Shown here: positions 12,535 through 23,330 of the stretch, piece by piece
How the letters are laid out: each line of letters begins with the position of its first letter
Position numbering within the stretch: position 1 is the stretch's first letter
Source of the DNA: Moringa oleifera
Taxonomy: Eukaryota; Streptophyta; Magnoliopsida; Brassicales; Moringaceae
DNA length: 64,000 bases
Direction of reading: 5' to 3'
NCBI GenBank assembly: GCA_021397835.1
Contig: JAJFZO010000566.1
Location: 7,006,001 to 7,070,000 of the forward strand
Position numbers and translations under genes: made by a program
The notes under the pieces: generated by a model
Databases searched by the model: none
What the model was told of the DNA's origin: nothing
The model's input: the letters and a program-made list of their open reading frames with translations, nothing else

Positions 12535-13262
12535 TGTCACATGGTTGAGGTCTATGATCAACTTCTCATTGAGTGATGGCATGAGATGCACCCAAGTCAT
12601 CAGCCAATTCTTTTCATATGACAATATCGAGTATGCTTATAAGAAAAACCCATAAACGCACATGAAAGAGAGTAAAAAGAGACATACCCATAATTACAGA
12701 AACCAATCCCAACCTTTTCAATCATGAAAAAGGAAACTACAACCTGAATGAGATGGGACATCAGACACTCACTGATGACTTTGCTCATAAAATAAATAAG
12801 TTACAAAACTTGGTAGGTTGACACCTCTCACTAAACTAGGATAATGTGGCACCACCACTACAACTCCATGCATGTAGGCTTGGCTTTAGCTTTCTGTGAC
12901 AAGTGTTCTACTCTTTGCAACTACCATCAATTAGTGGCAACTACTGCCAATAGCTACCAACCGCATGGGCTAAGCCATCCAAGTACACATCAAGTGCCTT
13001 ATGCTATTGGGGATGCCCAACTTAGTGCCAACACAAGCCAGTGTCCATTACTTATTGGTGTTCTACTTGCCTGTTTGCTAAGTGCCTCACACACATGTCC
13101 AACCCCTTCGAGCCATTTCCCATGACCCACTCGTCAAGGACTCGCCAAACACCCCTTGATGAGTTGGCTACTCCATTGAGCAACACTAGTCATGTGCTAA
13201 CACCTACTCATGATGCTACCCTTAGCATCACTTAGGCTAGGGCCCCAATGAGCATCCATGAT
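12535..13262 (-). repeat. 5' LTR of element A (outer end clipped)
   Basis: Starts tgtcacatgg on plus beside the primer site and follows the 3' LTR up to 'catccatgatgcc'. The last ~40 bp seen in the other LTRs, with 'ccttcaccatgccacc', are missing. The outer flank switches to unrelated DNA at about 13263. Confidence 0.75.
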
Positions 13263-13740
13263 GCCATATTTTGAAGGAATAATATTAGGAATGGAAATGA
13301 TATAACTTTGGTAGAAATTTCTTTTGGAGAATACAAGCAAAAATTTGAATAGATTCAAATGAAAAATAGGGGATAAAAGGCTCACTACCAAGTTTAATAC
13401 AAAAGAGATACAAAAAATCATCGCCCTAACAATAACGAAAAAGGATATAAAAACCTCATAACTTACCACTTAAAGGGACGTAGATACACACTACCCTAAG
13501 AGATAGACATGTTTCTTACCACTCAATGGCTCCCAAACAAAAGGATACAAAGATAGAACAGAGAACTCGAAAGAGTTTCTGAACATATAGTTAAGGTCTA
13601 GGCAAATAAATATTGGTACATGGAACAACCCTCCATACATTGGGATTTCGAAAACAATTAAGTTTTTCCTGATAACTAAATCATTTAATGCATTTGTTTG
13701 ATAAAAAAATGAAGCTAGCTGACTGAAATAAATCTTTCTT
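13263..13740. other. Unassigned; possibly the 3' end region of the second gypsy lineage
   Basis: AT-rich and without coding signal. Its position directly after the pol end at 13741 would suit a 3' untranslated region or part of an LTR of that element, but no second LTR copy is in the window to confirm this. Confidence 0.35.
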
Positions 13741-16115
13741 GAAGATTGCTAAGGTACATGCCCACTATCTACCACTGAAGAAGCTTCCATAACCTTCTCT
13801 CTAGAAAATCTTCCAAGATCTCCTTCACATAGCATCATGGGCTCAATGTAGTAATATAACCACTCTTGTGTCAATCTCCCTAGTTGAAAAAGACTTGTCC
13901 TCAAGTCTCCAATGTCTCTCTCATCATGATATAGACTTAAGTCAACCATATTGAATGTTAAGGAAACTCCATAATTAGCTAGGAACTCAATCTCCTAAGC
14001 ATTTTTACCAATTTATCTTTGGTTTTAACTTCTCAAATTTTCCTTGCAAAAACCTTTCCTTTCCTATATGAATCCAAACTAGATCATTTTGTCTGAACTC
14101 CACATGCTTTCAATGTTTATTGGCAACTTGCTTGTACTTCTCATTTTACTTCTCAAAGGTTGCTCTTACACTCTTATACTACTTTTGATTTATTTTACCC
14201 TTTCATTAGCATCTCTATTAAATTACTTGTTTGTAAGATAAGGAACAAAATCCAAAGGACCTATAAGATTAGCACCACAAATAACTGCAAATGGACTTAT
14301 ACCTGTACTATGATGCAAGAAGCAGTTGTAGGCAAACTCAATCTGTGGAAGAACTATATCCCATTGCTTAATGTTTTTGCCAACATAAATTCCTAGCAAG
14401 TTCCCTAAGCTCTTATTTGTTACCTCCGTTTGTCCATTAGTTTGGGGATGACGGGAGCTACTAAAATTTCGTGAAGTACGAAGCTTCTTCCATAGGTTTT
14501 CTCCAAAACTGGCTAAGGAATTTTGAATCTTGGTAAGAAATAATCATCTTTGGAATGCCGTGCAACTTCACAATCTCCTTAAAAGACAAATCAGCAATAT
14601 AAGATACATCATTTATTTTACTGCAAGGAACAAAGTGAGACATCTTCAAGAACTTATCAACATGTACAACAACCATGATTGAATCCTTGTTCCTTTGTGT
14701 TCTTGATAGTCCTATAATAAAATTAAGATTCACATCCTTCCATGGAGCATTAAGCTCCAGTAATGGAGTGTGCAAACCATTTGGACCCTTCATTTTAGTC
14801 AAATGACATACTCTACATCACTTTACAAATTAGTCTACATCTCTAAACATCCTTGGCCAATAGCAATTAGCTTAAACTAGAGCTAAAGTTTTGTCTCCAC
14901 CAAAGTGGCCTCCTAAAATGCCACCATGAGCTTCTACCAAAATCACTTATCTCAAAGAATAATTGGAACACATAATGCATTAGTTTTTTTAAAAAAAGTC
15001 ATCGAAGATAGAAAATTGTTTATAAGAACTTGATTTGCAATTCTATCATATTTAGCTAAAATCAACATCATGTTGACAAAGATCTTTGAAAGCATTATTA
15101 AATCCTACCACTTTAACCCCCATGGTTGATAAAAGAGAATGCTTCATGCTCAATGCATTAACAACAACATTTTGAACACCGGATTAGTGCTTGATGGCAA
15201 AGTTATAAGATTGCAAGTACTCAACCCAAGCTGCATGTCTCTTGTTTAACTTATGTTGGTGGTTGATGAAGTTCAATGCTTCATGATCAAAATAAAGAAC
15301 AAAAGGCTTTGCAAGAAGGTATTGACTCCAATGGTACAAGGCTCTATAAATCATATAGAACTCCTCATCATAGGTAGAATACTTCTTTGGGCAATCATTA
15401 AGCTTCTCACTAAAAAAGGCAATAAGCTTTCCTTCTTGACTCAAGATAGCACCAATACGAACATTAGAAGCATCACATTCAACCTCAAACACCTCGTCAA
15501 AGTTAAAAAGAATTAAAATAGGAGCCTTTATCACTTTTCTTTTCAACAACTCAAAAGCATCATTAGCTTCATTGGCCCATTAGAACTTGTCAGCTTTAAA
15601 GCATTTGGTGATTGGGGCAACGATAGAACTGAAACCCTTAATGGACTGTCTATGAAAAGAAGTCAACTCATGCAAACTTTGAACATCATGCAAAGAAGTA
15701 GCTTTTGACCAATTAAGAATAGCCTCTACCTTACTTTGATTTATCATAATTCCTTCTCTTAAAATAACATACCCCAGAAACACTACACTAGGAGTAAAGA
15801 ATTAATACTTTCTTAACTTAATAAAAAGTATTTGGTCCCTCAAAATAAGAAACAACTATGTAAGATGATCTATATCTCATCTCAATTTTTTTAGTACACC
15901 AATATGTCATCAAAGTAAACCACAACAAAAGAACCAATGCATGGCTTAAATATGTGAGTCATAAATCGTACGAAAGTACTAGGTGCATTAGACAATCCAA
16001 ATGGTATAACCAACCATTCATATAAACCATCTCTTGTTTCAAATGTTGTTTTTCATTCATCTATAGGCCTCATTCCAATTTGATGGTAACCGCTTCTCAA
16101 ATCAATTTTAGAGAA
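13741..16115 (-). pseudogene. Ty3/gypsy lineage 2 pol fragment (RT to integrase C-terminus)
   Basis: A different gypsy lineage from A/B/C. Right to left: RT with FSKIDLRSGYHQI at about 16110-16070 and a YFDD-type motif at about 15930-15900; RT thumb/connection 15783-15580 (FLGYVI, VEAILNW); RNase H 15549-15184 (VECDASNVRIGAIL, YSTYDEEFYMI, LYFDHEALNFI); integrase zinc finger about 14960-14810, with H..H and C..C visible; integrase core 14802-14160 (NFIIGLSRTQRNKDSIMVVV, then HPQTNGQTEV); and C-terminus down to 13741. Several stops interrupt it. Gag, protease and the first part of RT are absent: the gene ends in the middle of RT where rDNA begins at about 16115. Confidence 0.87.
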
Positions 16116-16262
16116 AATAGATATCTTGGTTCCCTCATCGATGAAGAGAATAACAAAATGTGATACTTGGTATGAATTATAAAATCTTATGAACCATTAA
16201 GCCTTTGAATGCGAGTTGTGCTTAAAGCCATTAGGCAAAAACACACTTGCTTAGGTGTCACG
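16115..16262 (+). rRNA. 5.8S rRNA pseudogene (lacks about the first 13 nt)
   Basis: Follows the plant 5.8S sequence from its 'gatatctcgg' box: 'catcgatgaaga', then 'tgatacttgg', 'gaaccattaagcctttgaa' and 'aagccattaggc'. Differences are mainly C-to-T or G-to-A. The 5' end merges into retrotransposon RT sequence. It is too altered to fold and pair normally with 25S. Confidence 0.92.
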
Positions 16263-16474
16263 CACCGCCTCCTCCAGCCTCCTATCTTTTTAGGAAGGGG
16301 AAGGACCTCGTGGGGTGGATATTGGCCTCCCATGTGCCTTTGGCTTACGGTTAGCCTAAAATGAGTTTCAAGTGATGCTGCATCATGACTTGGCAGTGGT
16401 AGAAAAAGCTTCATGCTCCCTCATACGTGCATTGCTCGATCATGGCTCATGGACCCATGATCAACCGATCAAAA
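16263..16474 (+). other. ITS2 remnant
   Basis: Lies between the 5.8S and 25S pieces at the proper distance for ITS2. It holds the conserved plant box 'ggatattggcctccc' followed by 'ggttagcctaaaatgagt'. The length of about 212 bp suits an angiosperm ITS2. C-to-T decay is obvious. Confidence 0.88.
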
Positions 16475-17548
16475 TGTGACCCTAGGTCAGGTAGGACCAT
16501 TCACTGAGTTTAAGCATATCAATAAGCGAAGGAAAATAACCTAACGGGTATTCCCTTAGTAACCATGAGCAAATTGAGAAAAGACTAGCTTGAAAATCAA
16601 GTGACTTTGGTGCTTGACTTATAATATGGAGAAGTGGCTTCAACGATGGACTAGGGCCTAAGTCCCTTGAAAAAGGACGTCGGAGAGGGCGAGAGCCACG
16701 TCATGCTTGGACTTTGTAACATCATAAGGCTCTGTCGATGAGTCAGGTTATTTGGGAATATAGCCCTAATTGGGCAATAAATTCCATCCAAGGCTAAATA
16801 CGAGCGAGAGACTAATAGCAAATAAGTACCGAGAGGGAAAGGTTGACGATGCATATCGATCGAATATGGAACAATCATAAGCCAGTCTGTCGATTGACTC
16901 GAGGCACGGATCAATGCAAATTGTGAGGACAGCCCAAGCTTAAGCCTTTGATACACTCATCGAAACCGCTAGTTTTGACATTATTTTACTTATTTTGTGA
17001 ATCAGAGGTAGGGCATCGTCAATCTTTTAAGACCTATGGCCTGCCTTGGCTTGCCAATATGAGTGGAAGAAATTGTCAGGTGAAGTGTTTGGCTGGGGTA
17101 GCACATCTGTCAAAAGATAATGCAGGTGTCCTAAGATGAGCTCAATGAGAACAAAAATCTTGGAAGGAACATAAAGGTAAAAGGTCGTTTGATTCTGATT
17201 TCTCGTAAGACTACGAATCTTGAAAGCATAACCTACTGTGCACTCAATTATGACTAAATGCCTCTAAGTCTGAATTTAGGCTATAAGCAATGCATGCACC
17301 TGTTGCTATAATGTTGACCTATAGTGGGGGCCATTCAACCTCCAAAGGCAAGTGTTATTGGCCAAGCTTGTGCGATGGAAGAGCCTTGTGGGTTGCCTTG
17401 AAGGATGATTCCCATCGAGTGATAGGTAGAATCTTTTATAGATGACTTAAATATGTGAGGAGCTATTGTAAGTAGTAGAGTGGCTTTGCTGCTACAATCC
17501 ACTAAGATTTAGACTTTTATCGCTTTAATTCGCCCTTCCCCCTACCCC
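16475..17548 (+). rRNA. 25S rRNA pseudogene with internal deletions
   Basis: Begins at the true 25S start ('gtgaccctaggtcagg' for gcgaccccaggtcagg) and holds 'aagcatatcaataagcg'. Block 1 runs to about 16970 and has a smaller gap near 16840. The next base lines up far downstream ('cattattttacttat', 'aaattgtcaggtg', 'gtgtcctaagatgagctca'). A second jump near 17236 leads to the 3' end ('attatgactaaatgcctc', 'gacttaaatatg', 'agagtggc'). The end is the pyrimidine-rich 'cgcccttccccctacccc'. About 1.07 kb remains of a gene normally near 3.4 kb. It cannot make a ribosome. Open frames on either strand here are accidental. Confidence 0.94.
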
Positions 17549-17715
17549 GACAATAATTGTCCCATTGTTTTGGACCATTGATGCAACGAGGTTTGAACTT
17601 GACCCTCGAAATAAGAATCACAAGGGAAAACACTTAGAAAAATATTTAGTAGGCTTGGGAAACGAGGTGATATTCCAAAGAAAATAACAAAAAATTATCC
17701 CTCATCGCCATGTTT

Positions 17716-18660
17716 CTCTAGTAAGTGCCCAGCAAGTGTGCCACAAGCATAATATCCAATGGCATAAGAGTGAGCCACAGCTATCCTAGTAGGCATGGCA
17801 TGAGTGAAAGGCCCAATGTGCCATGACACAAGGCATGCCAGCCAAGCCAATAGCACCTCATGCGAGCTAGCCTCTTATCACAACCTTTATCGATTATGGG
17901 CCTAACAAGCATGCGACGAGAGCCACTTCACTTGGTCCAAAGGCACAAGAGGAAAGCCATGGCTACACTTAGTAGGTGAGGCATAGGAGCAAGGCCCAGC
18001 GTCCTACGGCATAAGGCATGCCAACCAAGCCAAGAGCCAGAAGAATCCTATGCGAGCCAACCGCCCTTTCACTATATCCCTCAATTATATGCCTAGTGAG
18101 TGTGCCACGAGAGCTATGCCTCCTAGTCTAAGGGCATGAGATATAATCTATGACTACCCCTAGCAAGCACAACCTTGACAAAAGGCCTAGCGTGCCACAA
18201 CAGAAGGCTTGCCAACCGAGCTAAGAATGCCACATGCGAGCCAGCCACTTGTCATTACATCCCTCAATTATGTGCCCAGTGAGTGTGCTACGAGCATTGC
18301 ATCACCTAGTCTAATAGTATAGGAGGTAAGCTAAGGATGTTATTGATAAGCATGGCATGGGCGCAAGGCCCAGTTGATCCGACCAAAGGTGCGCCAGATA
18401 AGCCAAAAGTGCTCCAAGCGAGCGGGCCTATCGTCGCTACTCCCTTAATCGTCTGTCTAGTAAGCATGCCATGAAGGCTGCATTGCCTGGTCTAAGGACA
18501 CTGAAGGCAAGCCATGGCTACCCCTAATAGGTACAATATAGGCACGAGGTCTATGTGCTACAGCACAAGCTAAGAGAATCTCACATAGGCTAGCCTCTCG
18601 TAGTTATGTTCCTTTATTGTGTGCCTAATGAGGATGCCATAAGTGCCATGTCACCTGGTC
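17716..18660 (+). repeat. ~180-bp tandem repeat, about five units, downstream of 25S
   Basis: Landmark 'gcccagcaagtgtgccac' and its variants recur near 17728, 17901, 18092, 18275, 18456 and 18623, spacing about 167-191 bp. Each unit also has a 'ggtccaagggca' box, an 'aggcccagcgtgcca' box and 'gccaaccaagccaag'. Units are diverged. The array starts about 170 bp past the 25S 3' end, where intergenic-spacer subrepeats lie in normal rDNA. The same family occurs inverted at 25600-26430 and 27290-28120, and in this orientation at 35990-36230. Confidence 0.8.
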
Positions 18661-21050
18661 CAAGGGCAAAGGATGGAAGCCATAATTTTCACTCGCTGTA
18701 GACATTGTAGTAGAACTAAGGTACGATTGACATTGCAGTAGAACTCAGCAATGTCTAACATGTCTAACCATTTTCTTTGATTGGCAGTGACATGGTGCCT
18801 CAAGTATTCCTTAAACAATTTGTTCACTCGCTGAGTTTGACAATCTATCAAGGCATGGTTGGTAGTGGAAAACTTCAAGTCTAACCCCATCATATTAAAA
18901 AAAGGTAGTCCAAAATTAACCCATGAGCAGTGAGTCTCCATCACTAATCATGTCCTTAAGTGATCCGAAATACTTCACCATATTTCTCATAATTAGCTTG
19001 GCACCAGACAAGTCTTTGCTGTAGTAATGAATATAGCATACCTAGGAAAACAATCAACTACCATAAGGATCGATCGTATACCTTTCACCTTCGAAAAGCC
19101 AGCAATGAAATCCATAATGATAGATTGTTGTGGCTTCTCTGGAATCGGTAAGGGCTACAACAATCCTGTATCTTTCTTTCTTTTGATCTTGTCTTGATGG
19201 CATATAAGATAAGTCTTAACATAGGACTCTACGTCCTCTTCCATCTTTGGCCAAAGACATGACTTTTCGAGCAAAGCCATCATTCTCCGCACTCTTGGGT
19301 AAGTAGCCAATTAAAGGGGTTTCCTTAAGCAACACTCGCCTGAAGTCTTAACATGCTTGCTTGGGAGTGAACTTCTTCTCGGTCTTAAAGTAAGTGTTTG
19401 CCACCTTATCTATCATCACTGTAAACATCATGCCCAATAAGTAATGTCTCCACACATCCAAGCAATTCACCATAATAACCATTCCTTTTTGATGAACTGA
19501 ATGCCTCTACTCTTCATCCTTTAACTTTTGACTCTCGAAAGTAATGAGGTGCCCTCTTGCACCAGGACCCTTCCAATGCCTTTATTTGAAGCATTCATTT
19601 ATACTTTAAAGGGTATCTCAAAATCTCGCAATGCCAAAATGGGCTTTGAAGACACCACTATCTTCAGCTTCTTAAAAACATCCTAACAAGCATTTGTCCA
19701 TCACCAAGTTTGCTCTTTCTTGAGCAAATTCATCAAAGGGTTCACTTTTTTTGAGTATCCTTTGATGATTTTTTTATAGTAATTTGCCAACCCAAGGAAT
19801 GATCATAAGTCAGACATCTACCTTAGCATACAGGAATCTATAATGCCCTACACCTTTCATTCATCCATTTAAATTCGGCCCTTGTTGACCTAATGCCCTA
19901 AGAAATGCACTTATTGACAATAAAATTCACACTTCTCCTTTTTTGCATAGCGCTTATACTTTCTCAGCTTAGAAAAGGTAGCTCTTCAGTAATTCACGTG
20001 TTTAACTAGTGATCACTGTACACCATAATGTCATCCAAAAGAGACAACAACAAATTTATTTAAAACTTATAAAACACATAATTCATTAGTTTACAAAATT
20101 TGGCAAGAGCATTAGTTAAGCTAAAAGGCATCACAAGGAATTAATTAGACCTCTACTGGTTACACATGTTACATTTGGCTCATCGCCCACCTTGATCTTC
20201 ACTTGCCAATACCCAAACCACAAGTCCAATTTTGTGAAATAAGAGGCTTTAGACAATCAACTGAATAAGTCAGCCACATTAAGGACAAGATACTTATTCT
20301 TCATGTCACTTTGTTCAAAGCTTGGTAGTCCACACATATCCTTAGGGACCCATTCTATTTCTTTTAAAATAGAATCGATGCACCATATAAAGCTTTTAAA
20401 GGCTGAATAAGGCTAACTTGCAACATCTCGTCGAGCTACTTATTCAACTCAACCAACTCTAATGGAGACATTCTATAAAGAGCTTTAGTTAGTGGCCTTA
20501 CTCTCAATTTCGACTTGATTTCATTTCAGTCCTTTGACTTGTTGATCAAGCTTGATCTCTATGAAAGATGTATGCTTGATCACCCTGTTTCATTCCACTC
20601 TTGAACTGCTTAGCAGTCTATAATTCAGTTCCTTTATCTTTTGCTTCTTAACTATTCTCCATGGTAGCCACAAAGCATGAATTTTCCTTATCACTTGTAA
20701 GCATCCTTTGAAGGTGTGGTATTGCCAGCACCTTGGCCAAACCCAAAAACTCAATCCCCAATATCAAGTCAAAAGTCATGAAGGGGTACTACAATTAAGT
20801 TGCATTGCCCTTACCATTTATCTACCTTTAACTAAGGAGTCACAGATGAGCTTTACCTTCGAAATTGCCTTAAACATGATAGAGTTTCTCATAATGGCCA
20901 AACCCAATAAACTAGCCACATGTTGTGCCACAAAGTTATTAGTAGCACTCATGTCTACTATAGCTTATATAGCCTTGCCATTTACATGCACCATACATAC
21001 ATCAAGCCTTTGTATTGAACATGACTACCGTGATGATTGCATTCAATAAT
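18651..21050 (-). pseudogene. Gypsy pol pseudogene of element B
   Basis: Right to left: protease region about 21050-20540; RT about 20520-19700, where the catalytic box near 20040 is out of frame; RNase H about 19700-19330, shorter than in element A because the part matching 9180-9420 is deleted; integrase zinc finger region about 19330-19200; integrase core about 19200-18651. The best surviving frame, 18944-18651, includes LKFSTTNHALIDCQTQRVN, a decayed form of the HPQTDGQTERVN integrase signature, then EYLRHHVTANQRKWLDMLD. Stops and frameshifts are plentiful. Confidence 0.82.
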
Positions 21051-22160
21051 TAAATAGGGTTCACTCGAGAAGGCCTTTCATTCAAGCTGCTTTCCTCATC
21101 CTCTTGTGCTATCAAAGCCCTTAATTTCTCTCTTTTTGGGCATTTTCTAGTCATATGTGGTCTGCCACATATGAAGCATCCTATGAGATTCTTCCTTTGT
21201 TTTGCGAAAAAGGCTTATCGCCACCTTTCTTGCCACCATTACAGTTTTTCCGTTCTTAGGACCAAAAACCTTTTGATTTTTTTTTTCTATCGTTGGTTTT
21301 CTTTTTCTTACCTCATGAATTGGATGCACCAGCATACTTGTAATCCATAAGTTTCTCAATAGTAGTAATTATGCTTGGTAAGTCTTCTATTGCTTGCCTC
21401 TGTAACTAAGCCTGTGGCTAAGTTTGTAGTCAAGACAAGATGTTACTTATCTTTTGTCAACATGTTTTTAATGTTCACTGAGAAAGAGCTAAACTCCTTT
21501 ACATACAAGCGCACAAAACCCATGTGCTTCACCTTTTTGAGGAACTCCCTTATAACGCTGTTTTGAAAGGAAGGAATTAGTTCTTTAATTCTTTTTTCAA
21601 CATAACCCACATTTCAATCTTTGGCCTCTTTGTACTATTATTATCCTCTATTCGAGCTCCTCCCCCCCCCTCCAAGAGCTTTGCATCCTCTTGCAAGTAC
21701 ATGCTAGTGATAGTCACTCGGTCCTCTTCTAGGATACGAGCGACTTTCAAATATTGTTCTATGTCCCACAAAAATTCTTGAGCTCTTTGGAGCTTTGACT
21801 ACCATCAAAGGACATTGGCTTATGGGCATTTATCTTGGACAAGCCACCTTCTTCTTACCTTAGGAAGTTCATCATAGCCCTCTTTAACAATGCGAGCTCA
21901 TAACCCAAATCTTTATCCCCTTCCTTGATAGAGTTTGTCAAAGACATGAGATCTTGCCTGAAAGATGCAAAACGAACTTCCATGTCCCTTTACATTTTAA
22001 CCAGAGCGTTTTAGCCCACTCTTACTTGCTTGATATGCCATCGAACTTGAACAACAAGACTTATAGCATCATCCTTTTGAGGAGCACCTACAAAACCCTC
22101 CAAATGGGTAAGCCTTTCTCCTATCTCATTCATAGCGATTAACCAAAGTTATCGATGTAA
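21051..22160 (-). pseudogene. Gag pseudogene of element B
   Basis: Co-linear with gag of elements A and C: a zinc-knuckle remnant near 21160, a Lys-rich stretch at 21200-21330, and a capsid region including MWVMLKKELKN at about 21610-21577. A run of nine C at about 21662-21670 looks like a slippage tract; a C/CC-rich tract lies at the same place in element C (41047-41060). Confidence 0.72.
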
Positions 22161-22163
22161 CTA

Positions 22164-22175
22164 GTTCTCATACCA
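22164..22175 (-). promoter_or_regulatory. Primer binding site of element B
   Basis: Minus strand reads TGGTATGAGAAC, a tRNA-Met-like primer site, three bases from the LTR edge at 22179. Confidence 0.7.
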
Positions 22176-22178
22176 AAT

Positions 22179-22908
22179 TGTCATAAGGTTAAGGTCTATA
22201 ATTAACTTCTTACCAAGTGATGCCACGGGTGACACTTAACTCATCAGCCAATTCTTTCTACATGCATACAATATCGAGTATGCTTAAAGGAAAAACCTAC
22301 ACTTGTATGTGAGAAAGAGTAAAAGCGAGACCTACCAATAATTACAAGAACCAATCCAAACTTTTTCATTCATGAAAAAAAAATTTCAACCTAAGTGCGG
22401 TAGGACATCACATTGTTATTGATGACTCTGCTCATAAAATAAATAAGCTACAAAACTTAGTGATTGATACCCTCAATCATCCTAAGGTAATGTGCCTCCA
22501 CCACCACAAAGCTAGCCATGCATGTAGCCTTGGCTTCAACTTTTTGTGAAAAGTGGCAATCACTAGCAGCTACTAATTGCATGGGCTAAGCCATCCAAGT
22601 GTGCACCATGTGCCTCGTGCTCGTGCCCACACCTTTCTTAGTGCCAACACTAGCCAATGTTCATTGCTTGCTGATGTTCTATTGGCCTGCTTGCTAAGTG
22701 CATCGCACACATCTCTAATCCCTTCGAGGCATCTCCTATGACCCACATGTCAAGGACTTGTAAAACAACCATTGGTGAGTTAGCAATACCTTTGAGCAGC
22801 ATTAGTCATGTGCCAGCACTTACTCATGATGCTACCAATGGCGTCACTTGGGCTGGGGCTCCTATGAGCTTCCATGCCGTGCCTTCACCATGCCACCATG
22901 CTACCCAT
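22179..22908 (-). repeat. 5' LTR of element B
   Basis: Plus strand starts tgtcataagg and ends near 'ctacccatag'. It aligns with the other LTRs of the family and includes 'gcatgggctaagccatcc' and 'agtcatgtgccagcac'. Confidence 0.75.
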
Positions 22909-23330
22909 AGATTAAAGCCTTATAGTAGGTAACTATCCTACCATCGAAAGTTGATAAGGTAGAAGTATGAATGATGTATCGCCATCATGATGGCTTTATA
23001 ATATATCGAGTTATCATGAATTATTAGAGCAACATATAAAGCCCACCTCAGCCTTTGATCTAATAAATCCATCTTTCCAGAAGTTAGGTTTTGGCGCAAG
23101 TGTTACCTTTAGAATTATTATGAGTTATCCAACTAGTAAGTACCATCAAACAAACTATAATTAATTTATTGAGTCGTCTGTAGTTTCACAATTTGAATTA
23201 GTTCATACTTGCACGTGCATGGCTTCATCTTTGGGACAAGCATATGACCACTAAAAAAATAAACCAGGTAGCATCCTTCAAGATGTCATGCCAATAAGGA
23301 TTAGAGCATGTCACAAAAGTAGTTAAGGCC
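22909..23330. other. Unassigned flank of element B
   Basis: No coding signal or repeat match seen. It separates the LTR of element B from the leader of the ~295-bp repeat family. Confidence 0.4.

Larger units (their letters stand above)
7129..13262 (-). mobile_element. Ty3/gypsy LTR retrotransposon A, nearly full length, decayed
   Basis: Two related LTRs bound about 4.6 kb with gag, protease, RT, RNase H and integrase remnants in gypsy order on the minus strand. A tRNA-Met-type primer site abuts the 5' LTR. Elements B (18651-22908) and C (36470-41892) and the fragment at 34205-35872 belong to the same family. All genes carry stops and frameshifts, so it cannot move by itself. Its 5' LTR is clipped at 13262. 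The LTRs differ at many positions, so the insertion is old. Confidence 0.88.
18651..22908 (-). mobile_element. Ty3/gypsy retrotransposon B, truncated at its 3' end
   Basis: Same family and direction as elements A and C. The 5' LTR, primer site, gag, PR, RT, RNase H, integrase zinc finger and core are present. It stops inside the integrase core at about 18651, so the integrase C-terminus and the 3' LTR are gone. The cut edge abuts the ~180-bp repeat array. Confidence 0.85.

Noticed and set aside
14160..14396. Plus-strand open frame
   Set aside because: Opposite strand of the gypsy integrase core, whose minus-strand motifs are clear.
16187..17139. Open frames on either strand over the rRNA-like segment
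   Set aside because: The underlying DNA is 5.8S, ITS2 and 25S sequence; these frames are accidental.
17716..18660. CRISPR-like array
   Set aside because: Units of about 180 bp without short identical repeats and unique spacers; eukaryotic context.
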